Counted from the first letter of the stretch, positions 1-7,251 are shown. The stretch is 13,864 bases of DNA from Pseudomonadota bacterium (GCA_030608745.1 JAUWDQ010000044.1:1-13864); one strand, 5' to 3'. The notes: generated by a model not told the origin, from the sequence alone. A program made the numbers and translations.

Positions 1-30
1 TTCTTTGCCGTCTGATTCCGACTTTTTACA

Positions 31-600
31 ATGACGTCAACCTTAATTGCACAAAAACAGATGCGAACCTACAATTTTATCATATCCAGTCTTCTCATAT
101 TCGTCGCCCTCTATACGACGTATCTGGCTTTTAAATCCGTAGTCAACAGGAAGTTCCGGGAGAACTGGATCGACCGCATCGCCCGATGGACCAACAAGCT
201 TCACTCCTTCTTCTCCACTAAGGGAGCCAATCTGATTGAAACTGGGAAACTCAAATCCTTCAAGACGGAGTTCAATCAGGGAATGGAATTGATGGGGCTA
301 AAAAAGAGGGAGTTGAAGGCGCCGGTCCTCTACATCTTCCTCGATTGGATCAGCTGCCTTCTCACCCTTTATTTCTGCTTTCTTGCTATCCATTACTTCA
401 TCCACCCCGAGGTCCTCGTCGTGGGGTTTGCGGTGGGGCTATTCGCCTCGATTCTCTCGCTGATCCCCGGTGGGCTTGGAGTCATGGAGGGATCCATGGC
501 GGCCGTCTATTACAGCCTCACGGTTCCCCTTGAGGAGGCCAGGATTACCGCGGAACCACTGGGTCAAGGGGACAGGCCCGAGCGAAAACCACCGAAATAG
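31..600 (+). pseudogene. Remnant of a YbhN/MprF-type flippase-like membrane protein (C-terminal half)
   Basis: The 189-residue reading frame resembles the C-terminal half of the lysylphosphatidylglycerol synthase transmembrane / UPF0104 family of inner-membrane proteins. It has hydrophobic segments at about residues 14-34, 98-122 and 127-145, followed by the family-typical PGGLGVMEG motif at 146-154. Whole family members have about 300 residues or more, with several more N-terminal membrane helices. Here an in-frame TGA at 13-15 closes the frame upstream, and no Shine-Dalgarno site precedes the ATG at 31 or the one at 61. After residue 170 the family resemblance stops: the last 19 residues are polar (many R, P, E and K), where another membrane helix is expected. 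The gene therefore looks truncated at its 3' end and interrupted or cut at its 5' end. The window begins here, so an upstream frame cannot be checked. The family assignment is fairly sure; that it is a pseudogene is inference. Confidence 0.55.
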
Positions 601-608
601 CAAGATGT

Positions 609-642
609 CTTCATAACCGAGGTTTTCTCGTTCCCCCCTATG
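609..642 (+). promoter_or_regulatory. Possible heat-shock (sigma-32-like) promoter for htrA
   Basis: CTTCATA (609-615) lies 17 bases before a C-run with TATGA (633-642), which loosely resembles the sigma-32 pattern CTTGAAA-N13-17-CCCCATNT. A competing sigma-70-like pair, TTGTAA (645-650) N16 TATCAT (667-672), lies just downstream. Neither match is strong. The sigma-32 reading is attractive because htrA genes are often heat-inducible and rpoH lies in the same window. Confidence 0.25.
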
Positions 643-644
643 AC

Positions 645-672
645 TTGTAATTATGCAATTGATGGTTATCAT
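645..672 (+). promoter_or_regulatory. Candidate sigma-70 promoter for htrA
   Basis: TTGTAA at 645-650 and TATCAT at 667-672 are separated by 16 bases. The expected start of transcription falls about 25 bases ahead of the htrA ATG at 705, leaving room for the AGGAGG ribosome site at 694-699. The -35 hexamer is weak, so this is a candidate only. Confidence 0.35.
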
Positions 673-704
673 TAATAGGGAGAAAGAGATCCCAGGAGGT
701 TAAA

Positions 705-2144
705 ATGGCAAAAGGTCCAAAAGAAAGGCATTTTCGCGGTCCACTTTTCATTGTGTTGAGCTTCTTCATTCTTTTGAATTGTGGACTCCCGTCTCAACCT
801 CCCGCCAAGGAAGCTTTGGATGTCACATCGTTGGAAGAAGCCTTTATTGAAGTGGCCAATAAGGTGAGGCCTTCGGTGGTAAGCATCTTCAGCGAAAGGA
901 CGGTGAGTTTCTCCCCAGGGGAGGGACTTGGGGAGGATTTTTTCAGGGGATCCCCCTTCGAGGAATTCTTCAAGGGATTCAGACGGCCCAGAAGGGAGTA
1001 CAAACAAAAGCAGAGGGGGACCGGCTCCGGGGTGATCATCGACGAGAGCGGATATGTCATCACCAATCACCACGTCGTTGCTGAAGCCGACAAAATAACG
1101 GTAAGGCTCTATGACGGCAGGGAATTCGAGGGAACGACCAAGGGGGGCGACCCCAAAACGGATCTTGCGGTAGTTCAAATCAAAGGGGAGAATCTGAAAC
1201 CAGCTACCTTGGGCGACTCTGACAAATTGCGGGTTGGACAATGGGCTATTGCGATTGGCAGTCCATTTGGCCTGGAGGAGACGGTAACGGTGGGCGTCAT
1301 TAGTGCCACCGGCAGATCAGGCTTTGGAACGGGAACCTATGAGGATTTTATTCAGACCGATGCGTCCATTAATCCAGGCAATAGCGGTGGCGCCCTCTGT
1401 AATATTCGGGGAGAGGTCATCGGAATTAACGCCATGATTATTCAGCCAGGACAAGGCATTGGCTTTGCGATCCCCATTAACCTTGCCAAATCTATCAGCC
1501 AACAATTGATCAAGCGTGGCAAGGTCATTAGGGCGTGGATTGGCATCGGCATACAAGATCTCACCCATGAGCTGAGAAAGCAATTTGGACTGTCGGATAA
1601 GGAAGGGGTTCTGATCAACAAGATTTTCCCCGGCAGCCCTGCCGAAGGGGCAGACCTCAAGATCGGGGACATCATCAAAGAGATTGACGGCCAGAAGGTG
1701 AGGAATTCAAGGAAGCTGGTTCAACATGTCCTCAGGAAGGAAGTAGGCCAAGAGGTAACCCTCAAGATCATCCGTAATGGGAAGGAAATGACCATCCCCG
1801 TCAAAACGGAGGAAATGCCCGGCGAAATCAAGGCTGAAGCCGAGGTACCTGATATTGAGAAGGGGTGGTTTGGTCTTAAGGTGGATGAGATCACCCCTTC
1901 ATTGGCCCAAAGGTGGGGAATCACCGTGGGCCGCGGGGTTGTAATCGTAGAGGTTGCACCCGGAAGTGCTGGTCACAATGCCAGACTCCAACCTGGGGAT
2001 GTAATTCTTGAGGTCAATCGCAAGAAGATCGAGGACATCGAGGACTACCAACGCACCATGAAGGGAGCAAACCGGAAAGAGGGAGTACTCCTTTTGATCA
2101 ACCGGGAAGGGAGTAATATATTCGTGATCCTTCAGGAGGAGTGA
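705..2144 (+). CDS. htrA: Do-like serine endoprotease HtrA/DegP, two PDZ domains
   Basis: This 479-residue protein is an envelope serine protease and chaperone that degrades misfolded exported proteins. Residues 12-26 form a hydrophobic export signal ending in LLNCG. Cys26 could be a lipidation site, although Asn at position -1 is not a standard lipobox residue. The trypsin-like domain carries the full triad: His123 (in TNHHVV), Asp153 (in KTDLAVV) and Ser227 (in GNSGGA). PDZ1 covers about 276-368 and PDZ2 about 387-476, giving the DegP/DegQ layout at the usual length. A 20-residue insert rich in F, E and R (about 70-100) corresponds to the flexible LA-loop region. The start is set by AGGAGG at 694-699, five bases before the ATG. 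The gene seems to be transcribed alone. Its export and protease role is sure; whether it is DegP-, DegQ- or DegS-like in function cannot be decided here. Confidence 0.95.
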   Translation: MAKGPKERHFRGPLFIVLSFFILLNCGLPSQPPAKEALDVTSLEEAFIEVANKVRPSVVSIFSERTVSFSPGEGLGEDFFRGSPFEEFFKGFRRPRREYKQKQRGTGSGVIIDESGYVITNHHVVAEADKITVRLYDGREFEGTTKGGDPKTDLAVVQIKGENLKPATLGDSDKLRVGQWAIAIGSPFGLEETVTVGVISATGRSGFGTGTYEDFIQTDASINPGNSGGALCNIRGEVIGINAMIIQPGQGIGFAIPINLAKSISQQLIKRGKVIRAWIGIGIQDLTHELRKQFGLSDKEGVLINKIFPGSPAEGADLKIGDIIKEIDGQKVRNSRKLVQHVLRKEVGQEVTLKIIRNGKEMTIPVKTEEMPGEIKAEAEVPDIEKGWFGLKVDEITPSLAQRWGITVGRGVVIVEVAPGSAGHNARLQPGDVILEVNRKKIEDIEDYQRTMKGANRKEGVLLLINREGSNIFVILQEE

Positions 2145-2187
2145 AAATTCTAAGCCACCTTGTCGGCCCTGAACAAGAGGGGGTAAC

Positions 2188-2307
2188 GTGGTCCGCATAA
2201 AGAAGGCCTGGGTTCCCGCCGATTTTGCTGATTTCTTCCCCTATGGTTTGAATGCCGTTACGCCCGTGCAGGTTAGTGTATATCCGAGCTCTGTGCCCTC
2301 CCTATGA
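2188..2307 (+). CDS. Possible small ORF (39 aa) between htrA and pepA
   Basis: A GTG at 2188 preceded by AGAGGGGG (2176-2183) opens a 39-residue frame ending in TGA at 2305-2307. The peptide begins with VVRIKKAWVPADFADFF when read literally; the initiator would be Met. It has no recognised family, signal or membrane segment. Its stop overlaps the ATG of a second tiny frame by ATGA. This is either a small translated leader or a gene remnant in the 261-base spacer; chance is also possible. Confidence 0.2.
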   Translation: MVRIKKAWVPADFADFFPYGLNAVTPVQVSVYPSSVPSL

Positions 2308-2384
2308 TAAATCGAAGGATTGTGGGCGCACGAGTGAATGTGTCCCCAGAGGTCTATTCCGGCGACACCAAATCCGAAGCTTAG
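2304..2384 (+). CDS. Possible small ORF (26 aa) overlapping the previous one
   Basis: An ATG at 2304 overlaps the stop of the preceding 39-codon frame (ATGA), the arrangement seen in translationally coupled genes. The frame runs 26 residues to TAG at 2382-2384, 21 bases before the pepA start. The peptide contains RIVGARVNVSPEVYSGDTK and has no recognised family. The short length makes this a weak call. It may be a leftover of a decayed gene, together with the preceding frame. Confidence 0.18.
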   Translation: MINRRIVGARVNVSPEVYSGDTKSEA

Positions 2385-2405
2385 AAAGATTGGGGGAGCT
2401 ACCTA

Positions 2406-3914
2406 ATGAAGGTAACCTTACAAAGAGGCAGGCTCGAAGACTTCGCAACGGAGGCCATCGTTGCCTTTCATTTCGAAGGGGACGAAAAGTTGCTACGGGA
2501 CGAAGAGGCCATGGACAAGGCCTCCGGAGGCCTCATATCCGAGGTCGTTCAAAGCGGGGACTTTCAAGGAGAACTCTATCAGGCCTCCCTGATCTATACC
2601 AAGGGAACCATTCTCGGTAAACGCATCCTCTTGATGGGACTGGGGAAAAGAGGTGATTTCCATTTAGATAAATGGAGGGGCGCAGTCTCCAAGGCTGCCC
2701 GAATCCTTCGCGATAAGGGGGTAAAGGATTTCTCCCTCTCTCCCTACCTCAGGGGCGAGCGGAAAATCAGCCTCGAAGATTTCTCACAGGGCCTCGTCGA
2801 GGGGATCTACCTGGGACTATACCAGTTCACCGAGTTCAAGACGGAGGAAAGGGAGAACATCAAGGAGGTCGAGCAGGTCCATCTGGTTACACCTGACGGA
2901 AAAAAGATTTTTCGTATCCAAAAGGCTGTGGACGTTGCTGAGATCATTTCAAGGGCGGTTTATCTCGCAAGGGATCTGGTCTCTCGACCGGCGAATCGAA
3001 AAACTCCCTCGATGTTGGCTCAAATGGCCAAAGATGTCGCGAAGAATAACGCCCTAAGGTGGGAAGTTTTCAATATGGATAAGATGCGGGAGCTCGGAAT
3101 GGGAGCCCTTCTCGCTGTGGCTTCGGGGAGCCGTGAACCTCCCAAATTTATCATCCTGGAATACAAACCTCCAAAGAAGAGTCTGGACACGGTTGTGGTC
3201 ATTGGAAAGGCAATTACCTTCGACAGCGGTGGACTATCCCTTAAGCCGTCGGAAAACATGGATAAGATGAAGCACGATATGGGAGGAGGGGCAGCAGCAA
3301 TAGGGATCATCCAAGCCGCATCACAGCTCAAGCTTCCCCTTCATCTGGTCGCCTTGATTCCCGCAACGGAGAACCTCCCCAGCGGTTCTGCCTATCGGCC
3401 CGGGGATATCCTCACCTCGCTTTCCGGAAAGACCATCGAAGTCATCAGCACTGATGCGGAGGGAAGGCTCATTTTGGCCGATGCTTTGGCCTACTCGCAG
3501 CGTATCAAACCAAAAGCTATCATCGACCTGGCAACCCTTACCGGAGCCTGTATAATCGCCCTGGGTAATAACGTGACGGGAATGATGGGAAATGACGAAG
3601 AGCTCAAGGCAAGGGTGAGGAGGGCTGCAGATCGAACAGGCGAAAAGGTTTGGGAGTTGCCCCTATGGGAGGAATACGAGGAACAGATAAGGAGCGAAGT
3701 CGCTGACATAAAGAACGTGGGGGGGAGGCCCGCGGGCACTATTACCGGCGGTGTTTTTCTCAAGAAATTCGTGGGGGAATACCCCTGGGTTCACCTGGAT
3801 ATCGCCGGTCCCGTCTGGGCAGATAAGGATAAGCCTTACGTCCCGAAGGGGGCCACAGGGGTGGGGGTCAGGCTCGTTGTCCAATTGTTACGGGAGTGGA
3901 ACCTGAGTTCATGA
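2406..3914 (+). CDS. pepA: Leucyl aminopeptidase, M17 family (PepA)
   Basis: This 502-residue cytosolic metallo-aminopeptidase removes N-terminal residues, notably Leu, from peptides. The N-terminal macro-like domain covers about 1-165 and the catalytic domain about 170-500. All two-metal site residues are present: Lys268, Asp273, Asp291, Asp350 and Glu352, with catalytic Lys280 and Arg354. They lie in TFDSGGLSLKPS, DMGGGAAAIG and STDAEGRLILADAL, and the numbering is two below that of E. coli PepA. The start has GGGGGAG at 2392-2398 with seven bases to the ATG. No promoter was found in the spacer after htrA, so readthrough from htrA is possible. In some bacteria PepA also binds DNA; nothing here tests that. 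It ends convergent with the DUF1844 gene, about 115 bases away. Confidence 0.96.
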   Translation: MKVTLQRGRLEDFATEAIVAFHFEGDEKLLRDEEAMDKASGGLISEVVQSGDFQGELYQASLIYTKGTILGKRILLMGLGKRGDFHLDKWRGAVSKAARILRDKGVKDFSLSPYLRGERKISLEDFSQGLVEGIYLGLYQFTEFKTEERENIKEVEQVHLVTPDGKKIFRIQKAVDVAEIISRAVYLARDLVSRPANRKTPSMLAQMAKDVAKNNALRWEVFNMDKMRELGMGALLAVASGSREPPKFIILEYKPPKKSLDTVVVIGKAITFDSGGLSLKPSENMDKMKHDMGGGAAAIGIIQAASQLKLPLHLVALIPATENLPSGSAYRPGDILTSLSGKTIEVISTDAEGRLILADALAYSQRIKPKAIIDLATLTGACIIALGNNVTGMMGNDEELKARVRRAADRTGEKVWELPLWEEYEEQIRSEVADIKNVGGRPAGTITGGVFLKKFVGEYPWVHLDIAGPVWADKDKPYVPKGATGVGVRLVVQLLREWNLSS

Positions 3915-4028
3915 GGCGGGATGTTCACTTCACAGTTTCAATGCCATAAATCCCTATGGAAGTCCATAATCCGATGGTTTTCCTTCCTACTAAGAGGGGT
4001 AAAGGGCTTTTCGGAAAAGAGATTTGAG

Positions 4029-4493
4029 CTATTCCAATGCCTTCACATACTTCATCTTGAGATCGTATAATGCGCTGTCGATCAAGGCCTCCTCCTCCTT
4101 TGTCAAATTTCCACTGGTTTTATCCTTCAACATCCCGATGAGATCGATGGTCTGTTTTGCAAAGGGAAGGTTTTTCAGGCCTTTCTTTGACTCTGGGTCT
4201 TGAATCTCACCTAATTGGATGAGGGCTTGAGTGGTTAATGAAAAGACGAAATTGGAGAAGGTAACTTCGGGGAGGGGAACCTCCCGCTTTTGGCCCTCTT
4301 TTGTCTCCTCTTTTTTCTCCGCTTCCTTTTCCCGCTCCTCTTCTCTTAACCTCGCCTCATCAACCTCTGGTTTCTTGCCCTTCTCTTCTTCGTCGGGGGA
4401 CCGTTTTCCCTCTTGCTGAAAGAAATGCCTTTTGTCTTTTACGATAAACCCCTTGTCCTCTTTCTCCTTCTCCTCTTCTTCCATCCTTACCAT
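4029..4493 (-). CDS. DUF1844 family protein with charged N-terminal region
   Basis: The C-terminal part (about residues 74-151) matches the DUF1844 pattern: LPEVTFSNFVFSLTTQAL, then LGEI, then LPFAKQTIDLIGMLKDKT, then GNLTKEEEALIDSALYDLKMKYV as a run of helices. A short conserved-looking N-terminal motif, GFIVKDKRHF (residues 15-24), is also usual in this family. Between them lies a Glu/Lys-rich, probably disordered or coiled linker (about 30-72). No signal peptide or membrane segment is seen, so it should be cytosolic. The molecular function is unknown. AGGAGG at 4495-4500 is only one base from the ATG at 4493 and ten bases from the in-frame ATG at 4484, so the true start may be the latter (151 residues). 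It diverges from rpoH and shares its 238-base upstream region. Confidence 0.85.
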   Translation of the reverse strand: MVRMEEEEKEKEDKGFIVKDKRHFFQQEGKRSPDEEEKGKKPEVDEARLREEEREKEAEKKEETKEGQKREVPLPEVTFSNFVFSLTTQALIQLGEIQDPESKKGLKNLPFAKQTIDLIGMLKDKTSGNLTKEEEALIDSALYDLKMKYVKALE

Positions 4494-4570
4494 TCCTCCT
4501 ATTTAAAACCGTCGGTTATCTTTTCAAAAAAACTTTCGTAGAAACGAAAATCGAGAAAAATTCAAGGAAA

Positions 4571-4637
4571 TCCCAGATAATATATGGAATATTAAAAAAA
4601 TCGCCAATATCCTATTGAATTAAGATATTATCTGGGA
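4571..4637. repeat. Perfect 13-bp inverted repeat upstream of rpoH
   Basis: TCCCAGATAATAT at 4571-4583 is exactly inverted as ATATTATCTGGGA at 4625-4637, with 41 bases between. A shorter bulged pair (ATATGGAATATT against AATATCCTAT) lies inside, so the whole could fold as one long hairpin or cruciform. An A4 stretch and a T5 run at 4647-4651 follow, too distant for a classic terminator. It lies just upstream of the rpoH -35 box. It could be an operator, a cruciform or a small mobile remnant. Confidence 0.6.
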
Positions 4638-4656
4638 AAATTCCCCTTTTTGGTCC

Positions 4657-4685
4657 TTGCATTTTGGCAAATTATTGGTTAAATT
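4657..4685 (+). promoter_or_regulatory. Sigma-70-like promoter of rpoH
   Basis: TTGCAT (4657-4662) and TAAATT (4680-4685) are separated by 17 bases. The predicted start of transcription near 4692 falls inside the CIRCE operator, as expected for HrcA repression by steric block. The leader would be only about 40 bases. Confidence 0.6.
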
Positions 4686-4686
4686 A

Positions 4687-4713
4687 TTAGCACTCAATGA
4701 TAGTGAGTGATAA
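4687..4713. promoter_or_regulatory. CIRCE operator (HrcA binding site) of rpoH
   Basis: TTAGCACTC (4687-4695), a 9-base spacer and GAGTGATAA (4705-4713) match the CIRCE consensus TTAGCACTC-N9-GAGTGCTAA with one mismatch in 18 arm bases. The inversion extends three more bases on each side (TTA at 4684-4686, TAA at 4714-4716), giving 12-base arms with one mismatch. It overlaps the predicted transcription start of rpoH, 18 bases before the ATG at 4732. CIRCE is the established binding site of the heat-shock repressor HrcA; the hrcA gene is not in this window. Confidence 0.9.
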
Positions 4714-4731
4714 TAAGAAAGGGGATAGAAA

Positions 4732-5580
4732 ATGTCTCATCTTCCAATTGTCAGCAATGCCCTGGATCTCTATATGGCTCAAATTAACCAATTGCCCATC
4801 CTCTCCCCCGAGGAAGAATTCGAATTGGCCTTGAAATATCGGGAGAAAGGCGATATCGAGGCAGCTCACAAATTGATTACATCAAATCTCCGATTTGTTG
4901 TCAAGGTTGCCCTGGAATACAAGAATTATGGGCTTAAGCTTCTGGACCTGATTCAGGAGGGAAACATCGGATTGATGATGGCTGTTAAGAAATTCGATCC
5001 CCATAAGGGATATCGCTTCATATCCTATGCCGTCTGGTGGATTCGGGCATACATTCAAAATTTCATCATAAAGTCGTGGAGTCTCGTTAAAATCGGAACC
5101 ACTCAAGCCCAGAAGAAACTGTTTTACAAGCTGGGAAAAGTTCGAAGGTTATTAGAAGCTCCTCAAGGAGATCATCCACAATCTTATGAGGAGATTGCAA
5201 AGGATTTGGGTGTAAAAGAGGAGGAAATCCATGAGATGGAGCAACGTATGAGCAGAAGGGACCTATCATTGAATCTCCCCTTCAATGAGGACCAAGAATT
5301 AACCCCATTAGCGCTCCTCTCCGATAATTCACCCGATCAAGAAGACATACTGATTCGATCCCAGGAATCACAGATCCAGAGGAATGAGATCTCAAAGGCC
5401 CTCGCCAGCTTGAGCGAACGCGAGAGATACATCATCACTCACCGTATCATGGGCGACAACCCGTTGACTTTACGGGAAATTGGTGATACACTTCATCTTT
5501 CACGGGAAAGGATCAGACAGATAGAGAAAGAGACGTTGACCAAGCTCCGAAGGGAGCTGCAGGATGCGCCGTTATCATAA
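4732..5580 (+). CDS. rpoH: RNA polymerase heat-shock sigma factor RpoH (sigma-32)
   Basis: The 282-residue protein matches sigma-32 in length and layout. Region 1.2 and the start of region 2 lie at about 10-60. Region 2 (about 48-118) contains LRFVVKVA, LDLIQEGNIGLMMAVKKFDP and YRFISYAVWWIRAYIQ. The RpoH-specific box follows as QKKLFYKLGKVRR (127-139), and region 4 with its helix-turn-helix is at about 222-275 (LTLREIGDTLHLSRERIRQIE). The box separates it from RpoD, RpoS and sporulation sigma factors. It directs RNA polymerase to chaperone and protease promoters. AAAGGGG at 4718-4724 sets the start, seven bases before the ATG. A CIRCE site overlaps its promoter, so repression by HrcA is likely. 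The downstream fmdB-like gene is 29 bases away and may be cotranscribed. Confidence 0.93.
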   Translation: MSHLPIVSNALDLYMAQINQLPILSPEEEFELALKYREKGDIEAAHKLITSNLRFVVKVALEYKNYGLKLLDLIQEGNIGLMMAVKKFDPHKGYRFISYAVWWIRAYIQNFIIKSWSLVKIGTTQAQKKLFYKLGKVRRLLEAPQGDHPQSYEEIAKDLGVKEEEIHEMEQRMSRRDLSLNLPFNEDQELTPLALLSDNSPDQEDILIRSQESQIQRNEISKALASLSERERYIITHRIMGDNPLTLREIGDTLHLSRERIRQIEKETLTKLRRELQDAPLS

Positions 5581-5609
5581 TCGCCCTCGTATTCCATTGA
5601 GGTGACTCC

Positions 5610-5891
5610 GTGCCAATCTATGAGTATCAGTGCCAAAAGTGCAATAATACCTTCGAGGTTTTCCATAAGATAGACGAAGAGTTCAACCCTGCTTGTCCAA
5701 AGTGTTTGGCACAGGCGAGAAGAATCATTTCGGCTTCGAATTTCATCCTTAAGGGATCGGGATTTTACGTAAACGATTACCCTTCTGAAAGCAGAAAGAA
5801 GGGGAAAAAAGGCGAAAAAGAGGCGGGAAAACCTTCCGGTGAATCACCGAAAACCGAATCTCAAAAAGAAAAGCCCGAGAAAAACCAGTAG
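5610..5891 (+). CDS. FmdB-family CxxC zinc ribbon protein
   Basis: This 93-residue protein starts MPIYEYQCQKC, the hallmark of the FmdB / regulatory zinc-ribbon family (CxxC_CxxC_SSSS). Cys8, Cys11, Cys29 and Cys32 form two CxxC knuckles likely to bind one zinc. Residues 38-55 carry the usual hydrophobic end of the domain, with FILKGSGFYVNDYP. The tail (about 59-93) is rich in Lys, Glu, Gly and Ser and is probably disordered. The start is a GTG at 5610, supported by GAGGTGA at 5599-5605 and by the conserved N-terminus. It lies 29 bases after rpoH on the same strand, so it is probably in the same transcript. The family was named for a supposed regulator of formamidase, but its biochemical role is not settled. 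Confidence 0.88.
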   Translation: MPIYEYQCQKCNNTFEVFHKIDEEFNPACPKCLAQARRIISASNFILKGSGFYVNDYPSESRKKGKKGEKEAGKPSGESPKTESQKEKPEKNQ

Positions 5892-5933
5892 CATCCCTTT
5901 TCCCCTTGAACAATCTTCCATCAAGAGCTCATC

Positions 5934-7160
5934 CTAAGGCTTCCCTCTGCGGCCACCCTTTATCGTCAAGATTTCAACGACCCTCTCGAGGATGATATTA
6001 GCCACCTCGTCCTTGCTCTTTAATGGAAGGGGATCCACTTTTCCCCGGGAATCGATAATGACCACTTTATTGGTTTCCGTTGCAAACCCCGAGTCGGATC
6101 GGCTCACGTCGTTGGCGACAATCAAGTCCAGATGCTTCTCCTTCAACTTTTTCCTGGCATTTGCGATGAGATCCCTCGTTTCAGCGGCGAATCCGATCAA
6201 GACACGGTCCCCCTTGAGCGATCCGATCTCCCCGATAATATCGGGGTTTCGCTCCAGTTCGAGGGACGCAGAGGCATCCAGTTTCTTCAGCTTTTGTTTG
6301 CTCACAGACTTTGGGTGATAATCGGAAACAGCGGCGGCCTTGATGATAACGGAGCACTCCTTATATTGTTCCAATACTGCTTCTCGCATCTCGGAAGCCG
6401 TCCCAACCGAGATAAAGCGAATATTTCCACCCGGAACGGGAAGATGAGTGGGGCCACTAATCAAGATAACATCTGCCCCCCTTCTTGTGGCCATCTTCGC
6501 CAGGGCAAATCCCATCCTCCCAGAGGATCGGTTTGTAATGAAGCGAACCGGGTCGATGGGCTCATGGGTTGGGCCAGCGGTTATGAGAATCCGATTCCCA
6601 TTCATATCCTTTTCCGTGAGCAGGCCTTCGATGCGCTCCACAATATCCACAACCGCCGCCAATCTCCCTTTCCCGATGACCTCGCAGGCCAAATCCCCCT
6701 CTTCTGGACCGATAAAGTGGTAACAGGCCTTTTTTAATTTTTCCACGTTCTGCTGGACCGCGACACTCTCCCACATATTGACATTCATCGAGGGGGCGAA
6801 CAATACTAGCGATCTGCTGGCCATGATCATGGTGGAAAGGAAATCATCCGCGATGCCATGAGCCACCTTCCCCATAATATTGGCCGTAGCAGGGACAATC
6901 GCCACCAGATGGGCCATGCCCGCTAACGCCACATGACCTATCTTGGAGTCCTGATGCAGGGAGAATAGGTCCGTCTGGACGGGATTGCCAGAAAGGGTTT
7001 GAAACGTGAGCGGAGTGATGAATTCCTGGGCATTTCTGGTCATGACCACGTGTACCCTTGCCCCCTTTTTGATCAGCTCCCGAACCAATTCAGCGGTCTT
7101 ATATGCTGCAATCCCTCCCGTTACACCCAAAATGATCTCTTTATCCGTCAATATCTCCAC
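5934..7160 (-). CDS. coaBC: Bifunctional phosphopantothenoylcysteine decarboxylase / phosphopantothenate-cysteine ligase CoaBC
   Basis: This 408-residue enzyme carries out two steps of coenzyme A synthesis: joining 4'-phosphopantothenate to cysteine (CoaB) and decarboxylating the product (CoaC, FMN-dependent). The CoaC domain (about 6-185) has GVTGGIAAYK, catalytic His76, the PSMNVNMW motif (123-130) and the active-site Cys159 in the flexible flap. The CoaB domain (about 188-402) has ITAGPTHEPIDPVRFITN, with Asn210 at the same number as in E. coli, and the AAAVSDYHP motif (285-293). The start is GTG at 7160, with GGAG seven bases upstream; an ATG at 7172 is out of frame and stops quickly. A minus-strand promoter lies in the divergent spacer. 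It converges on the fmdB-like gene with about 42 bases between. Order and motifs are standard. Confidence 0.96.
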   Translation of the reverse strand: MEILTDKEIILGVTGGIAAYKTAELVRELIKKGARVHVVMTRNAQEFITPLTFQTLSGNPVQTDLFSLHQDSKIGHVALAGMAHLVAIVPATANIMGKVAHGIADDFLSTMIMASRSLVLFAPSMNVNMWESVAVQQNVEKLKKACYHFIGPEEGDLACEVIGKGRLAAVVDIVERIEGLLTEKDMNGNRILITAGPTHEPIDPVRFITNRSSGRMGFALAKMATRRGADVILISGPTHLPVPGGNIRFISVGTASEMREAVLEQYKECSVIIKAAAVSDYHPKSVSKQKLKKLDASASLELERNPDIIGEIGSLKGDRVLIGFAAETRDLIANARKKLKEKHLDLIVANDVSRSDSGFATETNKVVIIDSRGKVDPLPLKSKDEVANIILERVVEILTIKGGRRGKP

Positions 7161-7194
7161 TACAAGGCTCCATTTCGATTCTCTTTTTCATCAC

Positions 7195-7222
7195 ATTATA
7201 CAGACTTAATTCGAAAAATCAA
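7195..7222 (-). promoter_or_regulatory. Sigma-70 promoter of coaBC
   Basis: Read on the minus strand, TTGATT (7217-7222) and a perfect TATAAT (7195-7200) are 16 bases apart. The predicted start lies about 28 bases before the coaBC GTG at 7160. The consensus -10 makes this a good candidate. Confidence 0.65.
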
Positions 7223-7251
7223 AGACCGGGAAATTCCAGAAATGGGGGTTA

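Larger units (their letters stand above)
4494..4731. other. A/T-rich divergent regulatory region between the DUF1844 gene and rpoH
   Basis: This 238-base spacer holds all signals for two divergent genes. Toward the DUF1844 side are several A-tracts at about 4525-4570, spaced near one helical turn, which suggests intrinsic curvature, and a small TTTCG/CGAAA repeat around 4534. Next comes a 13+13 base inverted repeat (4571-4637), then the rpoH promoter and a CIRCE operator. No convincing minus-strand promoter could be picked out. Confidence 0.6.

Noticed and set aside
2252..2620. 122-codon plus-strand frame overlapping the start of pepA
   Set aside because: More than half lies within pepA in another frame, and its composition (many R, G and S) is that of an out-of-frame translation.
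3915..4028. CTTTTC/GAAAAG hairpin at about 4007-4020 as a terminator between convergent pepA and the DUF1844 gene
   Set aside because: The loop would be one to three bases, the stem is A/T-rich and no T-run follows. I cannot support a terminator here.
4231..4419. 62-codon plus-strand Ser/Phe-rich frame
   Set aside because: It is antisense to the Glu/Lys-rich linker of the DUF1844 protein, which explains its Ser/Phe content.
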